Shown piece by piece: positions 17,819 to 27,260 of a stretch of DNA of 64,000 nucleotides. This DNA is from Planctomycetia bacterium (GTDB taxonomy: Bacteria; Planctomycetota; Planctomycetia; Pirellulales; Thermoguttaceae). Each line of letters opens with the position of its first letter. Within the stretch, counting starts at the first letter, position 1. The stretch spans positions 48,041 through 112,040 of the forward strand of contig JAUNSJ010000010.1 in assembly GCA_030539295.1 (NCBI GenBank). Reading direction: 5' to 3'. Made by a program: the position numbers and the translations under genes. The notes under the pieces are model-generated. The model did no database searches. It was not told where the DNA came from and saw only the letters and a program-made list of their open reading frames with translations.

Positions 17819-18928
17819 CTACTCTTCTTCCGCCGCGTTCTTACCGGCACCCAAGCCGGAAAATATCTCGGCTACGTCGTCCGGGCTGAGGGACGCACGA
17901 ACCTTGTTCGCAATCTCCTCCAGCAACCCTGGGTCGTCTATCAGGGCCTGACGCGTCTTCTCCCGCCCTTGCCCCAACTGACGCTCGCCATAGCGGAACC
18001 ACGCCCCTGCCTTGAGCACGATCTTCTTTAAGATCGCTATATCCAGCACGTCTCCTTCATAGCTTATCCCATTGCTGTGCATCATGTCGAACTCCGCGTT
18101 CCGGAACGGCGGGGCAACCTTGTTCTTTACCACCTTCGCACGCACACGCTGACCTATAACATCTTCCCCTTCTTTGATCTGACCAATGCGACGCACATCA
18201 ATTCGACAGGAACAGTAGAACTTCAGCGCGCGACCGCCTGGCGTCGTCTCCGGTGAACCGAACATGACGCCCACCTTCTCGCGTATCTGGTTAATGAAAA
18301 TGACCGCCGTCTTGCTCTTGGCAATCGCGCCGGTCAACTTACGCATCGACTGACTCATAAGACGCGCTTGCAGACCAACATAGGAATCGCCTATTTCTCC
18401 CTGTAATTCCTTCTCCGGGACCAAGGCCGCCACCGAGTCAATGACGATTACGTCCACCGCGTTCGTCTTGACCAGCATTTCCGTTATTCGCATCGCCTCC
18501 TCACCACTGGACGGCTGACTGACCAGTAGCGACTCCAGATCGACCCCCAAACGTTTCGCCCAGCTCGGATCCAACGCATGTTCCGCGTCGATAAACGCTG
18601 CAATTCCGCCTGCCTTTTGCGCTTCGGCAACCACATGCAGCGTCAGGGTCGTCTTACCGCTCGACTCCGGACCAAAGATTTCTATTATACGACCGCGAGG
18701 AATCCCCTGGCCGCCCAACGCAATATCCAACGACAGCGACCCGGTGGAGATACCTGACAGACTTGGGGCCCGGTCGACTCCCAGCGGCATAATGGCACCT
18801 TCCCCAAACTGTTTTTCTATCTGGGCTACCGCATTCTTCAGTTCCGGATTCTTGTTGTACAGCGAGTCAATCTTTTTCTGCGCGGAACCAGCGGTGGTTT
18901 CGCTTTTCGGAGCGACTTTTTTTGCCAT
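17819..18928 (-). CDS. recA: recombinase A
   Basis: A 369-residue RecA that forms filaments on single-stranded DNA for homologous recombination and SOS signalling. It has Walker A GPESSGKT at residues 86-93, [10 protein letters not shown], Walker [14 protein letters not shown], the L2-like [20 protein letters not shown], and the acidic C-terminus NAAEEE. The N-terminal 25 residues are a variable, basic extension. AGAGAG precedes the ATG. It heads a two-gene operon with the KaiC-like ATPase. I could not identify an SOS box. Confidence 0.97.
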   Translation of the reverse strand: MAKKVAPKSETTAGSAQKKIDSLYNKNPELKNAVAQIEKQFGEGAIMPLGVDRAPSLSGISTGSLSLDIALGGQGIPRGRIIEIFGPESSGKTTLTLHVVAEAQKAGGIAAFIDAEHALDPSWAKRLGVDLESLLVSQPSSGEEAMRITEMLVKTNAVDVIVIDSVAALVPEKELQGEIGDSYVGLQARLMSQSMRKLTGAIAKSKTAVIFINQIREKVGVMFGSPETTPGGRALKFYCSCRIDVRRIGQIKEGEDVIGQRVRAKVVKNKVAPPFRNAEFDMMHSNGISYEGDVLDIAILKKIVLKAGAWFRYGERQLGQGREKTRQALIDDPGLLEEIANKVRASLSPDDVAEIFSGLGAGKNAAEEE

Positions 18929-19307
18929 GTTAATCTCTCTATTCTATTATATTGCTGTTCCTGGAGCGTTAGCAGCCCTTTGACGCCGCCAGCGATCCAT
19001 TTTCCTCTCGCGTCTTCCACGCCTTACTCGGTAGTTATGCCTATGCCAACAGTCCATCGCGGAAAACACTTGGTGTAGCGGGACCTCGCGAAAAGACCTC
19101 TCTATCCGCACCCTGTTCCGACAGAAAGCATCCCCCTTTTGGCAGCGGGTCGTTGACGCCACTACCGAATCTCCACTACAATATAACTTACCATCTTTTC
19201 CTCCTCTTTACAATCACCCAACCCGTTTTTTTTGAATTTTTTTCTCTTCGTTTGACCCAAAGGCCTTTTCCCGCTTGGCGTTTAGTAAAAGGCAAAAAAT
19301 AAAATTT

Positions 19308-19336
19308 TTGGACATATTATATAGATTAGATAAAAT
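19308..19336 (+). promoter_or_regulatory. strong promoter candidate upstream of nrdJ
   Basis: TTGGAC at 19308-19313, a spacer of exactly 17 bases and TAAAAT at 19331-19336. It lies about 460 bases before the reductase gene, so its transcript would have a long leader or be a separate small RNA. Confidence 0.55.
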
Positions 19337-19435
19337 AGATAAAGATATCAACCGGTTACCAACAGGTTTTGAACTCCTTTCTGACGAAAAAGTTCCCGGG
19401 TCAAAAAAAATTTCGAGTTTTTTTCATGGCGTCTG

Positions 19436-19481
19436 AAAAAGTCCTCATCACGCCCTAATGAGAGAAATGGTCGGACTTTTT
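19436..19481 (+). terminator. terminator-like hairpin in the nrdJ leader (attenuator or small-RNA end)
   Basis: AAAAAGTCC (19436-19444) and GGACTTTTT (19473-19481) are exact complements, with an inner TCAT/ATGA pairing. The U-rich 3' arm makes it an intrinsic terminator candidate. No protein gene precedes it on this strand. Confidence 0.5.
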
Positions 19482-19687
19482 GGAAAAAGGCGATACTTGA
19501 ACTTTAATCTAATCTGGTATTTTTCTCTTTTTCGGCCCAAGTCAGGCTTGGAATGAACTTGACAGGAAGATTTTCTTGAGTAAGATGATTGAACGAAGCA
19601 GGGGCTACATGTTGTGGTCTTGCTGTCAGCAGGCTACTAAATATAGCTATTTTTAATCTTATATATCGATTTTTGCACGCTACGAAA

Positions 19688-19763
19688 CGGCGGCGGAAAT
19701 CAACGTCGGCAGAAAACGTGCGAAGTGGGACTCGCCCGAAACATCGTTCGGAATCTGCCGCCG
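19688..19763 (+). promoter_or_regulatory. structured 5' leader of nrdJ with alternative pairings
   Basis: CGGCGG at 19691-19696 can pair with CCGCCG at 19758-19763. Alternatively CGGCAG at 19707-19712 can pair with CTGCCG at 19755-19760, so the two stems exclude each other. Between them CCGAA (19736-19740) pairs with TTCGG (19747-19751). The ribosome site AAGGAGAT (19771-19778) follows immediately. This layout suggests an RNA switch, but no known class is evident by eye. Confidence 0.35.
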
Positions 19764-19793
19764 GGGACAAAAGGAGATACAGGGATTTTACTT

Positions 19794-22700
19794 ATGAGTC
19801 AAGCGGTTGAATCGGAACAGCAGACGCCGGTGACTGAAAATTTATTTCAGGGGGCAGAAGAAAACTTATTGACAGGGGAGCAGGAGAAATCGGCCCCCAA
19901 ACGACGTGGCCAGACAGGGTGCGGCAAACGGGACAAGAAGGGGACCCTTTCCTCGGGTGGTATCAGTATAGCGGCCCGGTTTTGTGACTCGAACGTGGCC
20001 GACCCGTTCGACACCGTTGAATGGGAAACGCGGAGCGCCGCCATTAAGGGCGATAACGGCGAAATCATCTTTGAGCAGAAGGACTGTGAAATTCCCACTT
20101 CCTGGAGCGCCTTGGCTACGAACGTGGTCGTTAGTAAATATTTCTACGGCGAGCCGCAGACCCCCGAACGCGAAAAGAGCGTTCGACAATTGATTCATCG
20201 GGTGTGCCGCACGATTGCCGATTGGGGGACAGCCGACGGTTACTTCGCCACAAAAGAAGACGGTGAAAATTTTTATCGTGAGTTGACCTGGCTCTGTCTG
20301 CACCAGCATGTGGCGTTCAATTCGCCCGTCTGGTTTAATGTGGGCCTCTACTCGCAATATCATGTCGAAGGAACGAAATGCAACTGGCGATGGTCTGAAG
20401 AAGCGGGAGAAGCGATTCAGCCGGAGAATCCCTACGAATTTCCTCAAGCGAGTGCCTGCTTTATTCAAAGCGTAGACGACAATATGGAAGCGATTATGGA
20501 CCTTGCCAGTAGTGAGGCCCTGCTCTTCAAGTTCGGGTCCGGGACAGGCACCGACCTGTCGACCCTGCGCTCCTGTCGTGAAAAGCTCTCCGGGGGCGGC
20601 AAGCCGTCGGGCCCTCTTTCCTTTATGCGCGTCTACGACCAGATTGCCGCGGTCGTAAAAAGTGGTGGCAAGACGCGTCGGGCGGCCAAAATGCAATCGC
20701 TTAAGGTCTGGCATCCCGACATAATGGACTTCATCGACTGCAAATACCGGGAAGAAGAAAAGGCACGCATTCTCGTTCGGGAAGGCCTCTCCTACGACGA
20801 CGCGTATTCCTCAATTCTCTTCCAGAACGCCAATCTCTCGGTGCGCGTTACCGATGAGTTCATGCAAGCGGTCAAGAGCGACGGAACCTGGACGACGCAC
20901 TGGGTTACCCATCCTGACGTGGAAGGTCCTTCCTATCCCGCACGCGAAGTCTTTAACAAGATAGCGCAAACGGCATGGGCTTGCGGCGACCCCGGTCTGC
21001 AATACGACACGACGATCAATAACTGGCACACATGCCCCAAGTCCGGACGCATTAACGCCTCGAACCCGTGCAGTGAATATATGTTCCTCGACAACTCCGC
21101 GTGCAATTTGGCCAGTGTCAATCTCATGCGGTTTCGGCGCGAGGGAGGGCGATTCGATTTCGAAGCCTTTATGGACGCATGCCGACTCGTCTTTATTGCC
21201 CAGGATATTCTCGTGGACCACGCAAGCTATCCGATAAAGCGAATTGCCGAGAACAGCCATCGCTATCGCCCACTCGGTCTCGGCTATTCCAACCTGGGCA
21301 GTCTGATTATGAGTTTGGGTCTGCCTTACGATTCCGACGAAGCTCGCGGACTCTGTAGTGCCATTACGGCTCTGCTGCACGGTTCCGCGTTCCGCACCAG
21401 TGCCGAACTGGCCGCCGCTGTGGGTACGTTCCAGGCGTATCCGGAAAATCGCGAGTCCATGAATCTCATTATGGAAATGCACTGGAATCGCGTGAATCAT
21501 ATCAACAACAGTCCGCGTTATCTCAAGCGGGCCGCCCAGGAACTTTGGGATGATGTCCTCGCTTGCGGTAAGAAAGATGGCTTTCGTAACGCCCAGGCCA
21601 CCGTCTTGGCGCCCACCGGCACCATAAGTTTTATGATGGATTGCGATACGACAGGCATTGAACCTGATATTGCCCTAATTAAATTCAAGCAACTGGCAGG
21701 CGGTGGCACGCTCCGCATCGTTAACGGGACGGTCCCCTTGGCTCTGGAGACCCTCGGCTACGGCCCAAAAGACATCGACGCAATTGTCAAATTTATTAAT
21801 GAGAATCGCACCATAGAAGGAGCACCCGGTTTTCTGCCACAGCATCTGCCCATTTTCGATTGTGCCTTTCCGGCGCCTGCGGGCTCCGCTCGCTGCATAC
21901 CGTGGAAGGCGCACGTCCTTATGATGGCCGCCGCGCAGCCCTTTATTTCCGGGGCCATTTCCAAAACCGTTAATATGCCATCCTCGGCCACGGTTCAGGA
22001 CGTCGCCGACGCTTATATGCTCGGCTGGGAACTCGGACTGAAGGCTCTGGCCATTTATCGCGACGGTTCCAAGACGGCACAGCCGCTGTCCACCGGGTCA
22101 AAAGACGACGGCAAGAAGCCGGAAGAGGTCCAGGAACAAGCGGCCCCTGACCCCGCCGCCTCACGCAAAAAACGCCGCGCGGTCGGCTCTCCTCGTCGCG
22201 AACGACTCCCCGATACCCGCCAGTCTGTGACTCACAAATTCAATGTCGCGGGCCACGAAGGTTATGTCACCGTCGGACTCTATCCGGACGGACGCGTCGG
22301 CGAACTCTTTATTACCATGGCCAAAGAAGGAAGTACCATCGGCGGACTTATGGACTGTTTCTCAACCGCGCTGTCCATGAGTTTGCAATATGGCGTGCCG
22401 CTCAAAGTCTATGTGGAAAAGTTCTCCCACACACGATTTGAACCGATGGGTATGACCAAGAACCCCAGTATTCCTATTGCCAAGAGTCTTGTCGACTACA
22501 TTTTCCGCTGGCTCGGCGAATCCTTCCTGCAGCAGGAAGACGTGCCGTGTATCCATCCGGACCACGGACACAACGGGGACGCGTCCGCGGTCACGCACGA
22601 TTTAACGGGCAATGCCAATGGTTTTTCCGCTGCCGTCGAGGCCTTGGCCGCCGCGAAAGATAACGCCCCTGTCTCAACCGCTCCTGACGCCTCCCCGGCC

Positions 22701-22958
22701 AAAACGAACCCGGTGGCCGAATCCGGGACACACACCGAGGCCCAGCATTCATCCTATATTACGTTCGACAGCGACACGCACGCCATGCACATCGAACCGA
22801 CCTACAACGCGGAATCCGAAGAATCCGAGACGCAGAGCGAACAGTTCGCCATTTTCCAGTCCGACGCCCCGGCCTGCGACCAGTGCGGCTCCATTTGTGT
22901 TCGAAGTGGTAACTGTTACCTGTGCTATAATTGCGGACGCAGTATGGGCTGCTCCTGA
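19794..22958 (+). CDS. nrdJ: vitamin B12-dependent (class II) ribonucleotide reductase
   Basis: A 1054-residue adenosylcobalamin-dependent enzyme that reduces ribonucleotides to deoxyribonucleotides without oxygen dependence. Recognised blocks include FNSPVWFNVG, QASACFIQSVDD, FKFGSGTGTDLSTLR, KSGGKTRRAAKM, the NPCSEYMFLDNSACNLAS active-site region with its cysteine, and APTGTISFMMDCDTTGIEPD. A C-terminal TSCPD-like domain (GLYPDGRVGELFITMAKEG) and a terminal zinc-ribbon/CxxC tail (CDQCGSICVRSGNCYLCYNCGR) follow; the latter probably delivers reducing equivalents. ATG 19794 is preferred, with AAGGAGAT about 15 bases upstream. Followed by copA on the same strand after a hairpin. Confidence 0.95.
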   Translation: MSQAVESEQQTPVTENLFQGAEENLLTGEQEKSAPKRRGQTGCGKRDKKGTLSSGGISIAARFCDSNVADPFDTVEWETRSAAIKGDNGEIIFEQKDCEIPTSWSALATNVVVSKYFYGEPQTPEREKSVRQLIHRVCRTIADWGTADGYFATKEDGENFYRELTWLCLHQHVAFNSPVWFNVGLYSQYHVEGTKCNWRWSEEAGEAIQPENPYEFPQASACFIQSVDDNMEAIMDLASSEALLFKFGSGTGTDLSTLRSCREKLSGGGKPSGPLSFMRVYDQIAAVVKSGGKTRRAAKMQSLKVWHPDIMDFIDCKYREEEKARILVREGLSYDDAYSSILFQNANLSVRVTDEFMQAVKSDGTWTTHWVTHPDVEGPSYPAREVFNKIAQTAWACGDPGLQYDTTINNWHTCPKSGRINASNPCSEYMFLDNSACNLASVNLMRFRREGGRFDFEAFMDACRLVFIAQDILVDHASYPIKRIAENSHRYRPLGLGYSNLGSLIMSLGLPYDSDEARGLCSAITALLHGSAFRTSAELAAAVGTFQAYPENRESMNLIMEMHWNRVNHINNSPRYLKRAAQELWDDVLACGKKDGFRNAQATVLAPTGTISFMMDCDTTGIEPDIALIKFKQLAGGGTLRIVNGTVPLALETLGYGPKDIDAIVKFINENRTIEGAPGFLPQHLPIFDCAFPAPAGSARCIPWKAHVLMMAAAQPFISGAISKTVNMPSSATVQDVADAYMLGWELGLKALAIYRDGSKTAQPLSTGSKDDGKKPEEVQEQAAPDPAASRKKRRAVGSPRRERLPDTRQSVTHKFNVAGHEGYVTVGLYPDGRVGELFITMAKEGSTIGGLMDCFSTALSMSLQYGVPLKVYVEKFSHTRFEPMGMTKNPSIPIAKSLVDYIFRWLGESFLQQEDVPCIHPDHGHNGDASAVTHDLTGNANGFSAAVEALAAAKDNAPVSTAPDASPAKTNPVAESGTHTEAQHSSYITFDSDTHAMHIEPTYNAESEESETQSEQFAIFQSDAPACDQCGSICVRSGNCYLCYNCGRSMGCS

Positions 22959-22998
22959 TTCTTCTGTACACCATGGAAGTACGAACCTGTCTCAACTG

Positions 22999-23039
22999 CA
23001 CGGGCACTCTGATTCGGTAAATCGAACCTGAGGCCCGTG
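22999..23039 (+). terminator. branched hairpin between nrdJ and copA
   Basis: CACGGGC (22999-23005) pairs with GCCCGTG (23033-23039), and TTCG/CGAA can pair inside. Only a loose T-rich stretch follows, so it may slow or end transcription rather than be a strong terminator. Confidence 0.4.
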
Positions 23040-23135
23040 TTGCTCTGTTTTCAGGGGCTATGCTCTATCGCGGCGTACAGCGTCCGCGGTCCCGCGACTG
23101 ACGCAGAACAGAACCAACGGAAAGGAGAATAGACC

Positions 23136-25373
23136 ATGCAGAAGAAATACACAATAACCGGCATGCGCTGCGCCGGGTGCGCGGCCAATGTAGAACGAAC
23201 CGTTAGCCAAATAGCGGGGGTCACCGCGGTCCAGGTCTCGCTGGCCAGTCATCGCATGCTCGTCTCTTACCAGTCGCCCGACCCAAGCGAGGAAATCGTT
23301 CGACGGGTTTCGACGCTCGGGTTCTCCGCACAAGAGCTCATCTCGCCCATTGAGGAAAGGCAACGCGTTTTAGAACAGGAAGTTAAGGAAAGTCACGCCC
23401 TGCGCGACCGCCTGCGACTTTCTCTTCTCTTCCTCCTGCCGATTCTCCTTTTGGCCTGGACTCCCCTGCCCACAAGTCTCCACGAAGTTGCCTCCTTAAC
23501 CGCGTTTCTGCTCGCGTCCTTTATCATTGCCATCAATCGGGTGATTTTCTTACGCGGTTTTCGAAATCTTGTTAAGGCCATGCCCGATATGGACTCGCTC
23601 GTGGCTATTGGCGCCTCCGCGTCCTACCTCTACAGCGTCTGGCTGCTCCTTGCCCTGCTGCTCGGCCTGAACTTGCCCGAACCGATCGAAACGACCGGGA
23701 TTTGCTTCGAATCCTCCGCCATGATTCTTACCCTCATTACACTCGGCCGATATCTCGAAAGCAGAGTTCGCAGCCGGACAACCCACGCCATCGATGAACT
23801 CCTTGACCTCATGCCCGATACCGCGGTCGTGCGGCGTGACGGTCAGGAGCGAGAAATTCCCGCGGATGAGCTTCTCGTCGGTGATTTGGTCCTCGTGCGG
23901 CCCGGGCGGAAAATTCCCGCCGACGGCCTTGTACTCGCCGGGTCCTCTCTCGTTGACCAGGCCTTCCTGACCGGCGAAAGTATCCCTGTTGCCAAAAGTG
24001 CCGGCGATTCCGTCTTCTCCGGAACCGTGAACCACAATGGATACCTCGAAGTCTCCGTGCAAAAGACCGGTTCCGAAACCACGCTGGCCGCCATTATTGA
24101 ACTGGTGCAATCGGCACTCGGGTCCAAGGCGCCCATCGCGCGATTGGCCGACCGCCTCTGCGCCCGGTTCGTCCCGCTGGTCCTGCTCATTGCCTTCGTT
24201 ACAGGCGCCGTTCACCTCTTCCTGGGCGATTCCGGCTTCCAGACCCTTTCGGCCGTCATTGCCGTACTCGTGATCTCGTGCCCTTGCGCACTCGGGCTGG
24301 CGACTCCCCTGGCCGTGGCCGCCGGAACCGGTCGCGCTGCCCTCGACGGTATTCTCGTTAAGTCCGCACAGGCGTTCGAACTGCTCAATCGCGCTAAAAT
24401 CATTCTCTTCGACAAGACGGGAACCGTAACCCAAGGCAAGCCACAGCTAACCGAAGTTATTGCCACCGCACAGGAAACGACGCGCGACCTCGTTGCGCTC
24501 GCCGCCGCTCTTGAAACCCGGTCCGACCATCCGGCGGCTCAGGCACTGCGCAGTTATGCCCAAGAGCACAAAATCCCCGTCGTGCCAGATATCGCGGCGC
24601 AAGAGAAGCCGGGACAGGGCCTGTTCGCCTCCTTTGAAGGTCACGACTACCGCATAGGTAACCGACATGCCGCGGAAGACGCCGGAATCGACCTGACGCC
24701 CTGGCACAACAGAATCGAGGAAAAACTTAAGCGCGGCGCGATTGTCCTCTTCCTCATAAGAGACAAGACCCTACTCGGAATTCTCGTCTTTACCGACCGG
24801 GTCAAGCAGGACAGTCGTCTGGCCATCGACCGGCTCAAGAGGATGGGACTCGACGTCATACTCCTCTCCGGGGACAGCCATAAGACCACTGCCGCCGTAG
24901 CCGAAGAACTCAAAATCGAACACGTCATTGCGGAAGTCCTCCCCGCCGACAAAGAACAAACCGTGCACCAGTTTAAGTCACAAGGCACCGTTGTCATGGT
25001 CGGCGACGGCATTAACGACGCTCCCGCTCTGGCGCACGCCGATGTCGGCATCGCTTTGGCCTCCGGTGCCAATATTGCCATTGACTCCGCCGAGGTCATT
25101 ATAACAGGCAACAACGTGCAAGCAGTGGTTACGGCACTCCTGCTCGCGCGACGCACGGTGCGCATTATTAAGGAAAACCTCTTTTGGGCCTTCATCTATA
25201 ATATACTGGGCATCCCGCTGGCCGCTGGCGTCTTCGTTCCCATTTGCGGATGGCGACTCAATCCGGTTTTCGCCGCCGCCGCAATGGGCATGAGTTCCTT
25301 GTGCGTCGTCCTCAACTCCCTGCGAAATCTCAGGCCCATCCGCTCGCAAGGTGAAAAACCGGGTACAAAGTAA
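23136..25373 (+). CDS. copA: copper-translocating P1B-type ATPase
   Basis: A 745-residue inner-membrane ATPase exporting Cu(I). One N-terminal heavy-metal-associated domain carries GMRCAGC (residues 9-15). The membrane metal site is SCPCALGLATP near residue 382. The actuator has LTGES, the phosphorylation loop FDKTGTVTQGKP is near 424, the nucleotide domain has SDHPAAQAL, and the hinge is GDGINDAPAL near 622. The CPC motif supports Cu/Ag specificity. GGAAAGGAG precedes the ATG. Its 3' end lies 23 bases from the convergent His-rich DUF1559 gene, which together with a Cys/His-rich secreted protein suggests a shared role in metal handling. No CopY/CueR-like regulator is in the window. Confidence 0.93.
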   Translation: MQKKYTITGMRCAGCAANVERTVSQIAGVTAVQVSLASHRMLVSYQSPDPSEEIVRRVSTLGFSAQELISPIEERQRVLEQEVKESHALRDRLRLSLLFLLPILLLAWTPLPTSLHEVASLTAFLLASFIIAINRVIFLRGFRNLVKAMPDMDSLVAIGASASYLYSVWLLLALLLGLNLPEPIETTGICFESSAMILTLITLGRYLESRVRSRTTHAIDELLDLMPDTAVVRRDGQEREIPADELLVGDLVLVRPGRKIPADGLVLAGSSLVDQAFLTGESIPVAKSAGDSVFSGTVNHNGYLEVSVQKTGSETTLAAIIELVQSALGSKAPIARLADRLCARFVPLVLLIAFVTGAVHLFLGDSGFQTLSAVIAVLVISCPCALGLATPLAVAAGTGRAALDGILVKSAQAFELLNRAKIILFDKTGTVTQGKPQLTEVIATAQETTRDLVALAAALETRSDHPAAQALRSYAQEHKIPVVPDIAAQEKPGQGLFASFEGHDYRIGNRHAAEDAGIDLTPWHNRIEEKLKRGAIVLFLIRDKTLLGILVFTDRVKQDSRLAIDRLKRMGLDVILLSGDSHKTTAAVAEELKIEHVIAEVLPADKEQTVHQFKSQGTVVMVGDGINDAPALAHADVGIALASGANIAIDSAEVIITGNNVQAVVTALLLARRTVRIIKENLFWAFIYNILGIPLAAGVFVPICGWRLNPVFAAAAMGMSSLCVVLNSLRNLRPIRSQGEKPGTK

Positions 25374-25396
25374 ATAAGACGTTACGCCACAATGAA

Positions 25397-26422
25397 TTAA
25401 AGCGACTCGGTTTCGCCACCGGCCCGGGTCGCGCTGGCCTTAATCACGCTCTCCTTAACCGTTTCCGAAATGAATCGGACGGAACCATCGCCAAAGAGGA
25501 AATTCGCGCCGCCCGAATGATGACTCGAAAAACCATGCGCCGCCCCGTCATTTTTAAAACCACTGGCAAAAGAGCCTGCTATAATCGCTGGCAGGCACCC
25601 GGAACCGGCCGGCATGCCACTCCAGGTCGTAAAATGCAAACGGTCCGACGCTCGCTCGCCCACGAATATCGTGTGACTCGTCCCGTCTATAAACGCGCTC
25701 ATGTTCAGACTGCTGTTATGATAAAACGCGCCGTCACTTTCAAATGCCTTGTTCTCGTTCTCTTCGCCATGGCCATAATGCTCCGCCTCGTGCAAGTCCG
25801 TCGTCCCAAAAGAAACCACGTAATTCGCCGCCGCAAACTCGGTCGTCTCGTCCGTCGCGTGCTCATGGTCGTGGTCATGGTCCCCGTCACCATAGCTCCC
25901 GTGGTCGTGGTCGTGCTCGTCCTCATCATGCTCGTGCTGCACGCCCGACTCCGCCAGAGTAAACACCCGGCGGCTGTCCGGCTCCGAAGGACAGCGATAC
26001 GGGGCAAGAAAAGTCAGTCTCGCCTCCTTATTGACCTCGTCCGCCAACGGAACCTCCAGCTTGCATAAGTCCCGCAAATTCTGCTGCTCCATGTACGGAA
26101 GTAGCGCCGCCATGGCACTCCAGCCGGGGTCACCATAAACACACGGCGTTTTGCAATCCTCGTGATAACCACGCCACGCCGCCGGAAATGCTTGCTGCAC
26201 ATCGTGATAGTTGTGCATCGCCAAACCAATCTGCTTCAGATTATTCGTACATTGCATACGCCGCGCCGCTTCTCGCGCCGCCTGTACCGCCGGCAGAAGC
26301 AACGCAATCAGTATCCCAATGATCGCTATGACCACCAGCAGTTCCACAAGCGTAAAACCCCATCGACTTTTTTGACTTACCACAAAACGATATTCATATT
26401 TTTTCACTAACGTTACACTCAT
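25397..26422 (-). CDS. His-rich DUF1559 pseudopilin-like protein
   Basis: A 341-residue exported protein with a type IV pilin-like N-terminus ([18 protein letters not shown], then [19 protein letters not shown]) and the C-terminal planctomycete mark [13 protein letters not shown]. These traits define DUF1559, an expanded family in this phylum. The unusual part is a His/Asp/Glu-rich insertion near residues 158-192 containing [13 protein letters not shown] and DHDHDHEH, plus [13 protein letters not shown] further on; such stretches bind Zn, Ni or Cu. It follows the Cys/His-rich gene at 26570 on the same strand and faces copA. Function is unknown; metal sensing or sequestration at the cell surface is inferred. 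Confidence 0.85.
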   Translation of the reverse strand: MSVTLVKKYEYRFVVSQKSRWGFTLVELLVVIAIIGILIALLLPAVQAAREAARRMQCTNNLKQIGLAMHNYHDVQQAFPAAWRGYHEDCKTPCVYGDPGWSAMAALLPYMEQQNLRDLCKLEVPLADEVNKEARLTFLAPYRCPSEPDSRRVFTLAESGVQHEHDEDEHDHDHGSYGDGDHDHDHEHATDETTEFAAANYVVSFGTTDLHEAEHYGHGEENENKAFESDGAFYHNSSLNMSAFIDGTSHTIFVGERASDRLHFTTWSGMPAGSGCLPAIIAGSFASGFKNDGAAHGFSSHHSGGANFLFGDGSVRFISETVKESVIKASATRAGGETESL

Positions 26423-26569
26423 TGATATTACCTTTTCTATTCATTCTCCGCCAACACCTTCCGCACAGAGAAGATGCCTAAACCCATTCGGACACCACCA
26501 AAAAAAACTCGCTGGTACCAGCGCTCGACTGGGGCCAAGTTTTTTCGGCGACACATTTAAAAACAGAGT

Positions 26570-26983
26570 TCAGACCACAACAGGCGGGCCACGCGCCGAC
26601 AGCGACGCTCGTTCGCAAGAGAAAAGAGACTCGGTCGAAATGATTCCCAGAAACCAGACCGGAACAGGGCCAGACGCCGTAACTGCCGTTATAAGAAGGC
26701 TTTTCGGCGTTGAACAGAAGAAGCATACAGGGCAGGAATCCGCATGGTGCGTTTCGGACAAGGGGTCATGCAGCCCCGGCAGTCGCTCCTGCCTCGCCGG
26801 TGAAACGATCTCCTCCTCGCAACAGGCACTCTCACAACGAGCTTCTTCCTCACAGGCCACAGCCACACAGCAGTGGTCTCCACCCCCATGCGGGAGGAAG
26901 AAGTGCATGCCCGTACCAAACACTGCAGGCACCCCAAACAGGAGCAGCAGCACTCGGGCAACGAAACGTTGTAATACCGTCAT
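26570..26983 (-). CDS. Cys/His-rich secreted or anchored hypothetical protein
   Basis: A 137-residue protein when started at ATG 26983; the open frame extends to 27070, but the N-terminal signal-like helix (VLQRFVARVLLLLFGVPAV) begins here. After it come HFFLPHGGGDHCC, CEEEARCESACCEEE and HHADSCPVCFFCS: many Cys and His residues in short clusters, then a second hydrophobic segment near the C-terminus. The pattern recalls small periplasmic metal-binding proteins of planctomycetes, but I recognise no named family. It is first in a two-gene unit with the His-rich DUF1559 gene, convergent with copA, so copper or zinc binding is a fair inference. Confidence 0.6.
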   Translation of the reverse strand: MTVLQRFVARVLLLLFGVPAVFGTGMHFFLPHGGGDHCCVAVACEEEARCESACCEEEIVSPARQERLPGLHDPLSETHHADSCPVCFFCSTPKSLLITAVTASGPVPVWFLGIISTESLFSCERASLSARGPPVVV

Positions 26984-27185
26984 GACAACAGAACGACCCT
27001 GGCTCAAAGGATACACAAACGACCACAAGCGAAGCCCATCTGAAAAAATCAGACCAGCCTCGTAACACACTCTCCTATCTTACACCGATTCTTCAAAAAA
27101 GTCAAGGGGGTTCACCATAAACCTTTCCACAGGGGCGGTGCGCGCCAAGAAAGACTGAAAAATCCCGATCTTTCCAATATTTCGC

Positions 27186-27214
27186 TTGATTTTTGGGCCA
27201 AGTCGTGGTATAAT
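27186..27214 (+). promoter_or_regulatory. promoter of the radical SAM-AAA operon
   Basis: TTGATT at 27186-27191, a 17-base spacer and a perfect TATAAT at 27209-27214, 46 bases before the radical SAM start. One of the best consensus matches in the window. Confidence 0.7.
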
Positions 27215-27260
27215 TCAGTATCGAAGGAGTTTTTCGATTTTTTTTCTTACAGGACGAAGT

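Larger units (their letters stand above)
18929..19793. other. 865-base spacer between recA and the B12-dependent reductase
   Basis: This divergent spacer has no convincing coding region. It contains T-runs at 19225-19250, a consensus promoter at 19308-19336, a terminator-like hairpin at 19436-19481, two AT-rich palindromic boxes near 19637-19668, and a GC-rich foldable leader at 19688-19763 (each listed or discussed separately). The recA promoter should be in the first 200 bases on the minus strand but I could not fix it. Confidence 0.55.

Noticed and set aside
18947..19162. 71-codon minus-strand frame upstream of recA
   Set aside because: It is very rich in Arg, without ribosome site or family trait; likely the recA promoter region.
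19340..19793. Cobalamin riboswitch before the B12-dependent reductase
   Set aside because: I looked for the B12 box and could not find it; only generic alternative stems are visible.
23550..24434. 294-codon frame antisense to copA
   Set aside because: Gly/Glu-rich shadow of the plus-strand gene, which has all P-type ATPase motifs.
25860..25945. GTGGTCATGG-type repeats that look like a short tandem or CRISPR-like array
   Set aside because: They are the His/Asp codons of the His-rich DUF1559 insert; there are no spacers.
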